Shown piece after piece: positions 56,883 to 64,000 of a DNA stretch of 64,000 nt. Under the pieces are notes generated by a model. The model was given only the letters and a program-made list of their open reading frames with translations, had not been told where the DNA came from and did not search any database. Position 1 is the stretch's first letter; each line of letters begins with the position of its first letter. Source of the stretch: Pseudosulfitobacter sp. DSM 107133 (GTDB taxonomy: Bacteria; Pseudomonadota; Alphaproteobacteria; Rhodobacterales; Rhodobacteraceae). The stretch covers positions 744,001 through 808,000 of the forward strand of contig NZ_CP085154.1 in the NCBI RefSeq assembly GCF_022788695.1, read 5' to 3'. The position numbers and the translations under genes are program-made.

Positions 56883-56937
56883 GCTCTAAAAGATAGGGCG
56901 CAAACCGGCCCCGCAACATGGGACAAAGCCGCACATC

Positions 56938-57300
56938 TCAGCGCGGCTTGTTCCCGTCGATCCAGCGCGACATCAGCTGTTTGTCCTTGAAGCATTCGCG
57001 CGGCACGTCCTGCCGCTTGATCCGTGCAATCCGCTCGGCAAAGGCGACCTGCTTGCCGGAAGGATAGTTCGAAAACTTACCCTCGACCGGCTTGACCTTA
57101 TGCGCATCAATCCACGCCGACAGCGCCCGCCGGTCACGCAATGTGCCTTGCGGCAAATCCTTGCCCGCGCGCTTGGCGATTGCCATGGCATAGGCCACCT
57201 GCTTTTCCGTTGCAGGTTCGGGCGCGTTCAGCGGCAGGTCGGATTGCACCGGCACAAACAGTCCGGGCAGGGCGGGTTCATAAACAGATGCATGGGCCAT
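56938..57300 (-). CDS. Small two-repeat protein with topoisomerase C-terminal-like motif, probably SOS-regulated
   Basis: The 120-residue protein contains the same about 37-residue motif twice: ATEKQVAYAMAIAKRAGKDL with RALSAWIDAHK, and SGKQVAFAERIARIKRQDV with QLMSRWIDGNK. This repeat resembles, from memory, C-terminal tails of some alphaproteobacterial topoisomerase-type proteins, so nucleic-acid binding is a reasonable guess. A GAAC-N7-GAAC SOS box lies 36 bp upstream of the ATG. The exact function is unknown. Confidence 0.75.
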   Translation of the reverse strand: MAHASVYEPALPGLFVPVQSDLPLNAPEPATEKQVAYAMAIAKRAGKDLPQGTLRDRRALSAWIDAHKVKPVEGKFSNYPSGKQVAFAERIARIKRQDVPRECFKDKQLMSRWIDGNKPR

Positions 57301-57335
57301 GACGGCGTTCCTTTGTTCCTGTTAAGAACAAATTA

Positions 57336-57350
57336 GAACAAATGCGGAAC
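57336..57350 (-). promoter_or_regulatory. Predicted LexA (SOS) box
   Basis: GAACAAATGCGGAAC fits the alphaproteobacterial LexA consensus GAAC-N7-GAAC (reverse GTTC-N7-GTTC). A third GAAC lies 10 bp before the first (57326). It sits 36-50 bp upstream of the small two-repeat protein start, in the promoter position. Confidence 0.75.
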
Positions 57351-57394
57351 ATTTTCAAGAGGGACGTGATTTTGCCCCCTTCACGTCATCGCGA

Positions 57395-58768
57395 TCAGAC
57401 CAAACGCCCCCACAAATCGTACTCGCCCGCCTCGTCCACTTCGACTGTGACGATCTGGCCCGGGGTCAACGCTTCGAACCCTTCGTCGATGAACAGGTTG
57501 CCGTCGATCTCGGGCGCGTCGGCCTTTGTCCGGCAGGTTGCGGCATCGGCGTCCACCTCGTCCACGATCACGTCGATGCGGGTGCCGACCTTGGCTTCGA
57601 GCTTGGCCTCGGAGATGGCCTGTGCCTTCTCCATGAACCGGTCCCAGCGCTCTTGCTTGATCTCGGGGGCGACATGATCGGGCAGGGCGTTCGACCGCGC
57701 ACCGTCCACGTTTTCGTATTGGAAACAGCCGACACGATCCAGTTGCGCCTCGTCCATCCAGTCCAGCAGCGTCTGGAATTCGGCCTCGGTCTCGCCGGGG
57801 TAGCCAACGATAAAGGTCGAACGCAAAACGATGTCGGGGCAGATGTCGCGCCATTCGGCGATCCGGTCCAGCGTCGCCTCGGCGGCGGCGGGGCGGGCCA
57901 TGCGTTTCAGTGTGTCGGGATGGGCGTGTTGGAACGGGACGTCCAGATAGGGCAGCACCAGACCATCGGCCATCAGCGGGATCATCTCGCGCACATGCGG
58001 ATAGGGATAGACGTAATGCAGGCGCACCCACGCGCCCAAGCTGCCAAGATCGCGCGCCAGCGTGGTGATCGGCTGTTCGGTCAACCCGCGCCGCACTTCG
58101 CGGTCCCAGTCGGTGCCATAGGCGGATGTGTCCTGCGAAATCACCAGCAGTTCCTGCACACCCGCTTCGACCAGCTTTTCAGCCTCGCGCAGCACAGCCT
58201 TGTGCGGGCGGCTGGCCAGGCGGCCGCGCATGTCGGGAATGATGCAGAACTTGCACTTGTGATTGCAGCCTTCGGAAATCTTCAGATAGCTGTAGTGCCG
58301 GGGCGTCAGGCTGACACTGCGGGCGGGCAGCAGGTCGACAAAGGGATCGGGCGACGGCGGCACGGCGGCATGCACCGCGTCCAGAACCTGTTCGTATTGA
58401 TGCGGACCGGTCACGGCCAGAACCTTGGGATGCGCGCCGGTGATATACTCGGGCTCTGCCCCCAGACATCCCGTCACGATCACCCGCCCGTTTTCGGACA
58501 AGGCCTCGCCAATCGCCTCAAGGCTTTCTGCCTTGGCGCTGTCGAGAAATCCGCAGGTGTTCACAATCACCGCATCCGCGCCGGAATAGTCGGGCGAAAT
58601 CCCGTAGCCTTCGGCCCGCAGCCGCGTCAGGATGCGTTCGGAATCCACCAACGCCTTGGGGCAGCCCAGACTGACCATGCCGATGGACGGCTGGCCGGGG
58701 CGTGTCTTGCCATCCAGCCTTGCGGCGGGGGCGATGTCGGGGCGCAGATTGGGTGGGTTTGTGCTCAT
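57395..58768 (-). CDS. rimO: Ribosomal protein S12 methylthiotransferase RimO
   Basis: The 457-residue radical-SAM enzyme methylthiolates an aspartate of ribosomal protein S12. N-terminal cluster cysteines lie in [21 protein letters not shown] and VTGCLGAEP, and the radical-SAM CxxxCxxC is in [19 protein letters not shown]-terminal TRAM domain ends in EYDLWGRLV. The start at 58768 follows AAAGGAGCGATC. Monocistronic or cotranscribed with nothing obvious. Confidence 0.96.
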   Translation of the reverse strand: MSTNPPNLRPDIAPAARLDGKTRPGQPSIGMVSLGCPKALVDSERILTRLRAEGYGISPDYSGADAVIVNTCGFLDSAKAESLEAIGEALSENGRVIVTGCLGAEPEYITGAHPKVLAVTGPHQYEQVLDAVHAAVPPSPDPFVDLLPARSVSLTPRHYSYLKISEGCNHKCKFCIIPDMRGRLASRPHKAVLREAEKLVEAGVQELLVISQDTSAYGTDWDREVRRGLTEQPITTLARDLGSLGAWVRLHYVYPYPHVREMIPLMADGLVLPYLDVPFQHAHPDTLKRMARPAAAEATLDRIAEWRDICPDIVLRSTFIVGYPGETEAEFQTLLDWMDEAQLDRVGCFQYENVDGARSNALPDHVAPEIKQERWDRFMEKAQAISEAKLEAKVGTRIDVIVDEVDADAATCRTKADAPEIDGNLFIDEGFEALTPGQIVTVEVDEAGEYDLWGRLV

Positions 58769-58873
58769 GATCGCTCCTTTAGTGCAACCGGTGCGCGGCG
58801 GAAAGGGTTCTTGATTGAGAATGGGCGGCAAGACGCGTAGCAATCGGGTGTGGATTAGCAAAGGATTTTTAGC

Positions 58874-60814
58874 ATGAAATGGATCGGGCGTCTGATCGTT
58901 TTGATCGTTTTGATCGTGGTTGTGGCCGGCGTGTCGCTGTTTTTCCTGCCTGCCGACCGGATCGCGCGCATTGCCGCGGACCAGATCCGCAACGCCACCG
59001 GGCGTGACGTGACGATTTCGGGCGATGTATCGCTGTCGATCTGGCCGGTACTGGGGGCCTCGGTCGGCAGCATCGAGATCGGCAACGCCAAATGGTCAGA
59101 ACAGGGACCGATGCTGACCGCGCAGAACGCCGCCATCGGCATTGACGCCGCAGCCCTGCTGTCGGGCGAGATCCGCATCACCAACATCGCCGCCACCAGC
59201 CCCACGATCCGGCTGGAACAACGCAAGGACGGCCGCGCCAGCTGGCAGTTCACCGATGCCTCTGGGGCTGCGACGATCGAAACGCAAACCTCGCCCGACA
59301 CCGCACCGCGTCCGTTCTCGATCCAGAAGATGAACATCACCGACGCCACGCTGATCTATGACGCCGAAGGCGCTGACCTTGTGCAATATAAGGGTGTCGA
59401 TCTGGCGCTGGACTGGCCCGAGCGTGCAGGCTCTGCGGACATCCGTGCCACCCTGCGCCCGGCGGGCGAAGCGGTAAAGGTCAATGCCACGATCGGCAGC
59501 TTTGCCGGTTTCCTTGCAGGGCAGGTGCAACCGGTAACGCTGCAACTGAGCGCAGGAAAAGGCACTGTATCGCTGGACGGTCGCGCCAGCACGGCGGGTG
59601 AGGTTGCGGGCAAGCTGACGCTGGACCTGCCCGATACCGGCGCGTTCATGCAGGCTTTGGGCGTGGGCGCTGTTGACCTCCCGAAAGGGCTGGGGCGCAG
59701 CATCGACATGGCATCCGACATCACCCTGACCAAGGACCGCCGCCTGTCGTTGCGCGAACTGGTCGCGAACCTTGGTGGGAACCGGCTGACAGGGGCGGCA
59801 GACATCGCGCTGAACGGCACGCCACAGGTGAACGCCCAACTGAACGCGGGCGCGCTGGACCTGACTGGCGTGACGGGCAGTGGAGAGAACCGCCCAAGCG
59901 GCGGCGCTGACAGCGCGGCATCCGGCTGGCCGAAGGATAGGATAGATGCGTCGGGTCTGGCTGCCTTCAACGGCGAGATTGCGCTCAGGGCCACGTCGGT
60001 CGATCTGGGCAGTTTCAAACTGGGGGCGACCCGCGCGCTTCTGACCAATGACAACTCGCGCGCCGTTTTTGAACTGCGTGAAGTCGATGCATACGAGGGG
60101 ACGATCACCGGCCAGTTCATCATGAACAACCGCGCCGGCCTGTCCGTGGGCGGCAAATTGTATGCCAATGACATCTCGATGCAGCCCTTGCTGAACGACG
60201 CACTGGGCCTGACCCGCCTGACGGGTGGCGCCAATGCCGAGTTGAATTTCCTGGGCTCCGGCAATTCGGTTGACGCCATCATGAAGTCTCTGTCCGGCGC
60301 AGGAGCCATCGCGATTGGCAAGGGGACCATTCAGGGGATTGATCTGGACAAGCTGATGCGCTCAGGCGCGACCGGCAGCGGCACCACAGTGTTCGACAGT
60401 CTGGGGGCCACGTTCAAGATGGCCGCAGGCAACGTCCAGAACGACGACCTTCTGTTCACACTGGCCAGCTATCAGGCGCGGGGCAAGGGACGGATCGGGC
60501 TGGGGCAGCAGGACATGGACTATACATTTACTCCCATCGCCCTGAACGCAAACGAGGGCAACGGCATCGCCATTCCCGTGCGCATCACCGGCCCATGGGC
60601 AAACCTGCGCATTATCCCGGACATCGAGGCGGCAATCGACCTGAACCTGGGCGCGAAAAAGGAAGAGCTGAAAGACGCCGCCGAGGCCAAGCTGAAAGCA
60701 GCGGTCGAGAAAAAACTGGGCGTGAAAGCCGAAGACGGCCAAAGCGTCGAGGATGCGGCCAAGGCCAAGGCGAAGGAGAAAATCGCCAAGGAACTGCTGA
60801 AAATATTCGAGTAG
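58874..60814 (+). CDS. AsmA family protein
   Basis: The 646-residue protein has an N-terminal membrane helix ([20 protein letters not shown]) followed by the AsmA start [21 protein letters not shown] and a long beta-repeat body with TLKVGA-like strands, ending in an alanine/lysine-rich coiled tail. AsmA-family proteins are inner-membrane-anchored periplasmic proteins now linked to lipid transport to the outer membrane. It is divergent from rimO. Confidence 0.92.
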   Translation: MKWIGRLIVLIVLIVVVAGVSLFFLPADRIARIAADQIRNATGRDVTISGDVSLSIWPVLGASVGSIEIGNAKWSEQGPMLTAQNAAIGIDAAALLSGEIRITNIAATSPTIRLEQRKDGRASWQFTDASGAATIETQTSPDTAPRPFSIQKMNITDATLIYDAEGADLVQYKGVDLALDWPERAGSADIRATLRPAGEAVKVNATIGSFAGFLAGQVQPVTLQLSAGKGTVSLDGRASTAGEVAGKLTLDLPDTGAFMQALGVGAVDLPKGLGRSIDMASDITLTKDRRLSLRELVANLGGNRLTGAADIALNGTPQVNAQLNAGALDLTGVTGSGENRPSGGADSAASGWPKDRIDASGLAAFNGEIALRATSVDLGSFKLGATRALLTNDNSRAVFELREVDAYEGTITGQFIMNNRAGLSVGGKLYANDISMQPLLNDALGLTRLTGGANAELNFLGSGNSVDAIMKSLSGAGAIAIGKGTIQGIDLDKLMRSGATGSGTTVFDSLGATFKMAAGNVQNDDLLFTLASYQARGKGRIGLGQQDMDYTFTPIALNANEGNGIAIPVRITGPWANLRIIPDIEAAIDLNLGAKKEELKDAAEAKLKAAVEKKLGVKAEDGQSVEDAAKAKAKEKIAKELLKIFE

Positions 60815-60820
60815 CGCAGG

Positions 60821-60920
60821 CTTCTTTTGGCCCCAAATATCCCCGCCGGAGGCAAGAAGTCCTTCTGGAGCGCCCAACAGATATTATGCCTCCGGCGGGG
60901 ATATTTCTCGCCAAAAGAAA
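60821..60920. repeat. Dispersed roseobacter-type repeat, inverted pair (copies C1 and C2)
   Basis: C1 (60821-60853, reading CTTCTTTTGGCC...CCGGAGGC) and C2 (60888-60920, GCCTCCGGCGGGGATATTTC and on to CCAAAAGAAA) are inverted copies of the same element separated by 34 bp. Together they can form a long hairpin between the converging AsmA and KpsE-like genes and probably act as a bidirectional terminator. Confidence 0.85.
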
Positions 60921-60945
60921 TGGTCTTTCTGTGCGTCACGGGAAC

Positions 60946-60973
60946 AGGTCGCCATTGCCAGGAATGGCGACCT
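60946..60973 (-). terminator. Hairpin after the KpsE-like gene
   Basis: AGGTCGCCATT (60946-60956) and AATGGCGACCT (60963-60973) form a perfect 11-bp stem with a 6-base loop, 7 bp past the stop of the minus-strand gene. No long T run follows, so it may work together with the adjacent repeat pair. Confidence 0.65.
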
Positions 60974-60980
60974 TCTGTCG

Positions 60981-62795
60981 TTACGAGGTGATCTGTTCGC
61001 GCAGGATCGAGGCGGTCAGCGAGATCATCAGATAGATGCCCGAGAAGATCAGGAACGCCAGAATGGTGTTCTCGAACTTGCGTGGATAGCTGGGCTCCTG
61101 GCTGGCCACCGGTTTTACCGCAACCGTCAGATAGCGCACCTGCCGCGAGGCTTCGACGCGGCTTTGTTCCATCTGTTGCAGGGCCGATTGCAGCATCATG
61201 TCGCGGCTGGCAAGGTCAGCCTGTGCCAATTGCAGGTTCACGGCCATCTGCGCCAGCGAATCCTCACCTTCGGAGGCATCGTTCATGCGCTGGTTCAGTT
61301 TGGCCAGTTGGTCGTTCAAGCGGCGGATATCACCCTTTACACCGTCCACCTTGGCCTGGTTGGGACGTGCGTTGTCTTCAAGTGCGGCCAGCTCCAGTTC
61401 TTTTTCCAGCTTCAGTGTTTCATAGTTGGTGATCTGGGTGCGCAGGGCAGCAATCACGGCTTCGGGGTCCAGCGTGCTGGTTTCCACTTGCAACTTGACC
61501 AGTGCCTCTTGCGCCGCCCGCCGTTCGGCTTCGGCTTTTTCGAAACCTTCGCGGGCGTCTTTCATCTGGTCTTCGCGCTTTTGCTGGCTCAGATTGTTCA
61601 CCCGCTGCTCGGCATAGCTGATCAGGCGGCGTGCAAACTCGGCAGACACTTCGGGTTCGGCGGCGACCACTTCCATGCGGATCATGCCTTCGGTGGGATC
61701 ATATCCGATTTTCACATTCTTTTTGAAAATCTTATAGGCCTCTTCATTGGTCGGGTCGGGGTTCAGGCGCTGGATCGGGTCGATCCAGTCCTGGGAAAAG
61801 TGGGCCTTGAATCCCAGATCATCGTCCAACCGCAGCATCGCATCCTTGGATTGAAGGTAGCCCTGGGTGGCGATGGCATCCGAGTTGGTGGCGAATTGTG
61901 TAGGCAACAGGCCGCCCAAGGGACCGGCACCCCCGCTGCCTTCGTTCTGGATGATCAGAAAGTCGGCCTTGGTTGCGTACATCGGCGTGGCGATCTGGTA
62001 GAAATACCAACCGGCCAGAAAGGTCGGCAGCGCCACGAAGAATGCCAGCCGGACCAGCAACAGCCCCAGCTTCTTGCGGCGGCGCTTGCCGATGTCGCGC
62101 TGGATCTGCGAAATTTCCTTGACCCGCCGCTCGGCAGGGCTGAGCTCGGTGGACGGCAGGTTGCGCCCCGCCGGTACGGTTTGGGGCAACTGGTGGCGGT
62201 TCTGGTCGGTGCGGGCGGGCAGGTTTTCAAAGCCGTCCGGCTCGCCTGGCTGGCGGCCGCTTTCGCTGGGCACAACCAGATCCAGCATGTTTGCGCGCTG
62301 GAACGGGTCGATGCCCCTGGCCCGCAACAGGCGCACCGCGTCGAAATCGGATGTCGGGGCCAATCCGTGTTTTTGCGCGACGCGTCGGGCCATACGCAAC
62401 TGGCGGCCGGTCAGCCCTTCGCGGCGGATCGCATCCATGTCGTTTTCGCCTGCGACTTCGCCGGCTGACGACACCTCGCCCTGGCGCGGCTGCGGGGCTG
62501 CGGAGTGTTGTGGTTCGGGCCGCTGTTGGGCTTGCGCTGTCGGCTGGGGGCGTTCAGACGAAGCCGCCGGGCGCGGGGTCTGTGCTGCGCTTGCCGGGGC
62601 GGCGGGAGATGGTGAGGACGGACGAGGTTGAGCGGTTGGCGTTTCTGACGCTGGGCGCGGTGTTTCTTTCGCCTCGGGGTCGCGTTCAAGCGGCGCAGCC
62701 GCGCTTGCCAGTTGCGATACGCTGTCAGACGTGCCACTGAACTGCGGCGTTGTCCGCTTGATGCGGAACTTTCTAGCTTTTGGTTTGGTAGTCAT
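60981..62795 (-). CDS. Capsule polysaccharide export inner-membrane protein (KpsE/CtrB-like)
   Basis: The 604-residue protein (start 62795) has a long Pro/Ala/Gln-rich cytosolic N-terminus (1-100), a basic helical segment (RQLRMARRVAQKHG), a first membrane helix at about 243-265 (LLVRLAFFVALPTFLAGWYF), a Wzz/KpsE-type periplasmic coiled coil (QREDQMKDAREGFEKAEAER-like) and a C-terminal helix (LAFLIFSGIYLMISL). It would bridge the inner-membrane ABC exporter and the outer-membrane channel. The N-terminal extension is unusual. It overlaps the KpsT gene by 23 bp. Confidence 0.88.
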   Translation of the reverse strand: MTTKPKARKFRIKRTTPQFSGTSDSVSQLASAAAPLERDPEAKETPRPASETPTAQPRPSSPSPAAPASAAQTPRPAASSERPQPTAQAQQRPEPQHSAAPQPRQGEVSSAGEVAGENDMDAIRREGLTGRQLRMARRVAQKHGLAPTSDFDAVRLLRARGIDPFQRANMLDLVVPSESGRQPGEPDGFENLPARTDQNRHQLPQTVPAGRNLPSTELSPAERRVKEISQIQRDIGKRRRKKLGLLLVRLAFFVALPTFLAGWYFYQIATPMYATKADFLIIQNEGSGGAGPLGGLLPTQFATNSDAIATQGYLQSKDAMLRLDDDLGFKAHFSQDWIDPIQRLNPDPTNEEAYKIFKKNVKIGYDPTEGMIRMEVVAAEPEVSAEFARRLISYAEQRVNNLSQQKREDQMKDAREGFEKAEAERRAAQEALVKLQVETSTLDPEAVIAALRTQITNYETLKLEKELELAALEDNARPNQAKVDGVKGDIRRLNDQLAKLNQRMNDASEGEDSLAQMAVNLQLAQADLASRDMMLQSALQQMEQSRVEASRQVRYLTVAVKPVASQEPSYPRKFENTILAFLIFSGIYLMISLTASILREQITS

Positions 62796-63432
62796 AAAGC
62801 CTTTTCGCCTCTTCCAACGTATCGAACATATGCAGTTGTCCGTCCAGCAGCACTGCGGCAGAGCGGGCGAACTTTTCAAGCGTTTGTGCCTGGTGTGACA
62901 CGATGATGATCGTCGTGGTGCGCAGCCGTTCTTGCAGGATATCGCCCGCCTTGCGGTTAAACTCGACGTCGGTTGACCCCGGCATACCTTCGTCGATCAG
63001 ATAGATGTCAAAGTCCAGTGCCAGCATCAGTGCAAATGAAAACCGTCCGCGCATGCCCGACGAATAGGTGCCCAGCGGCTGATCGAAATATTCGCCCAGA
63101 TTGCACAGCCAGCGGCAGAAACTTTCGACATAGTCCGGGTCAAGCCCGTAGAGCCGCGCAATGTAGCGCGCGTTTTCCATGGCCGACACCTTGGGCACCA
63201 CACCGCCCATGAAACCCAGCGGGAACGAGATGTTGCAGCCCCGGCGAATTTCGCCTTCGTCTGGTTTTTCCAGTCCGGCCATCATGTTGATCAATGTGGT
63301 CTTGCCGGTGCCGTTCGGGGCAAGAATGCCCAGCGAATTGCCAAGATCGACGCGAAACGACACGCGGTCGAGGATCACCTTGCGTTGACTGCCCGTCCAA
63401 AAGGACTTGCTGACATTTTCAAACTCAAGCAT
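62773..63432 (-). CDS. Capsule polysaccharide ABC exporter ATPase (KpsT-like)
   Basis: The 219-residue ATPase has Walker A GILAPNGTGKTTL, signature YSSGMRGRF, Walker B YLIDEGMP and a switch-histidine in IIVSHQ. This is the KpsT/Wzm-partner pattern with EGMP instead of the usual DEP, as typical for this family. It would energise capsule export with a KpsM permease, but none is encoded next to it: nhaA is upstream and KpsE downstream. Confidence 0.9.
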   Translation of the reverse strand: MLEFENVSKSFWTGSQRKVILDRVSFRVDLGNSLGILAPNGTGKTTLINMMAGLEKPDEGEIRRGCNISFPLGFMGGVVPKVSAMENARYIARLYGLDPDYVESFCRWLCNLGEYFDQPLGTYSSGMRGRFSFALMLALDFDIYLIDEGMPGSTDVEFNRKAGDILQERLRTTTIIIVSHQAQTLEKFARSAAVLLDGQLHMFDTLEEAKRLYDYQTKS

Positions 63433-63582
63433 CGCCTGCTCCGGTCCCGCTGCTCCGGTTGGAGAGCGTCCCCAATTTGGTCACGCCCGCCCCTTTTTGT
63501 CAGGGGTTGTTGGCGAAATAGCCACAGATTTTGGCCATATTATGTCTTGAACAATAACAAAAGTATACCTCAGGCAAGGATT

Positions 63583-63614
63583 GTTCCCCCGGCGCGCGGT
63601 CGGCGCGGGGGAAC
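63583..63614 (-). terminator. GC-rich hairpin after nhaA
   Basis: GTTCCCCC and GGGGGAAC flank a GC-rich centre and form a stem 37 bp after the nhaA stop, between it and the kpsT gene. A weak or T-poor terminator candidate. Confidence 0.45.
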
Positions 63615-63650
63615 TTGGTCTAAAGTGGGGCATAGCTTGCAAGCCCTGGC

Positions 63651-64000
63651 TTACAGCTCTTGTTTCTGAACGCGTAGCAGCTTGCCCGCGACAATGCTGA
63701 TGAGCGCGGCGGCAAAGCTGAACAGCGCGCCCATTTTGGCGGCGTCCTGTACGGGGCCTGCATCAAAGGCAACCGCAGCGATAAACAGCGATACGGTAAA
63801 CCCGATGGCGGCGACACAGCCGATCACGATCAGATCAACAATGCGCATCCCTTCGGGAATGCCCAGGCCCAGCGGTCGCGCGGCCAGCCAGCCGAACAGG
63901 AAAATCCCCACTGGTTTGCCCACGATCAAGCCCAGCAGCACCAGCCATGTGGCCTCGCCGATCGAGCTCATCTCGACGCCTGCGTTCAGCAAGCCAAAGA
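63651..64000 (-). CDS. nhaA: Na+/H+ antiporter NhaA, C-terminal part (5' end outside window)
   Basis: The visible 116 or so residues read FGLLNAGVEMSSIGEATWLV, LGLIVGKPVGIFLFGWLAA, then GCVAAIGFTVSLFIAAVAF and a final helix. These are helices IX-XII of NhaA, including the KPVGI lysine and the GFTVSLFI helix. The frame remains open to the window edge. NhaA exchanges sodium for protons, a common need in marine bacteria. Confidence 0.92.
   Translation of the reverse strand, partial: FGLLNAGVEMSSIGEATWLVLLGLIVGKPVGIFLFGWLAARPLGLGIPEGMRIVDLIVIGCVAAIGFTVSLFIAAVAFDAGPVQDAAKMGALFSFAAALISIVAGKLLRVQKQEL

Noticed and set aside
56938..57300. Fragment of a topoisomerase gene
   Set aside because: The ORF has its own promoter-like region with a LexA box, a complete two-repeat structure and no catalytic core nearby, so it looks like an independent small gene.

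Overview
The window is a chromosomal segment of an alphaproteobacterium, most probably a marine Rhodobacterales member of the Roseobacter group. This rests on recognisable protein families: the mdh-sucC-sucD-sucA-sucB-lpd order, the ethylmalonyl-CoA pathway genes ccr, ecm, mch and mcl2, an HvrA-like H-NS protein, a LuxR/LuxI pair, an alphaproteobacterial-type LexA box, and a dispersed palindromic repeat of a kind I associate with this group. No rRNA, tRNA or CRISPR array was seen.

Layout. (1) 1-3.8 kb: the right part of a TniA-TniB-TniQ transposon (Tn5053/Tn7-like), with a putative right end at about 3795. (2) 3.8-11.7 kb: a mosaic accessory strip with a truncated ATPase-type ORF, an orphan sensor kinase, a PAP2 phosphatase cut off after 70 residues, a 1022-residue fusion of an alpha/alpha-barrel region to a MurF-like ligase, and a highly repetitive secreted adhesin-like protein carrying 67 Asp-Ala dipeptides. 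(3) 11.7-23.5 kb, minus strand: TCA-cycle genes (mdh, sucCDAB, lpdA) interrupted by a nucleotide cyclase, a SAM methyltransferase and a MAPEG protein. (4) 23.6-27.8 kb: a TSUP exporter and the mcl2-nnrU-DUF1737-mch operon. (5) 28.0-32.4 kb: sdhCDAB, with an FkbM methyltransferase and a small lipoprotein between sdhA and sdhB. (6) 32.4-40.3 kb: a DUF1989 protein, deoD, H-NS, ecm, a GNAT enzyme, a phospholipid acyltransferase and ccr. (7) 40.4-43.6 kb: a luxR-luxI quorum-sensing pair preceded by a small overlapping ORF, then a RecD-like helicase. (8) 43.6-50.2 kb: a TIGR02186/TSUP pair and a complete BMP-type nucleoside ABC transporter. (9) 50.4-60.8 kb: housekeeping genes (rimI, tsaB, Nfu, usp, aminotransferase, M48 lipoprotein, YigZ-like, hemolysin III, DCC protein, rimO, AsmA). 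(10) 61.0-64.0 kb: a capsule-export pair (KpsE- and KpsT-like) and the 3' end of nhaA.

How the genes work together. The core is carbon metabolism. Acetyl-CoA assimilation through the ethylmalonyl-CoA pathway (ccr, ecm, mch, mcl2) yields glyoxylate, malate and succinyl-CoA, which feed the TCA enzymes encoded here. The most notable regulatory signal is a matched pair of TGTGATCACA palindromes, 20-21 bp centre to centre, found upstream of both sucC and sdhC; it predicts one regulator for both TCA operons. Both operons also carry an unrelated methyltransferase gene between subunit genes of one enzyme. A canonical GAAC-N7-GAAC box in front of a small two-repeat protein predicts SOS control of that gene. 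Start codons were moved from the longest ORF where a Shine-Dalgarno sequence or family length supports it; all functions are inferred from sequence reading only.
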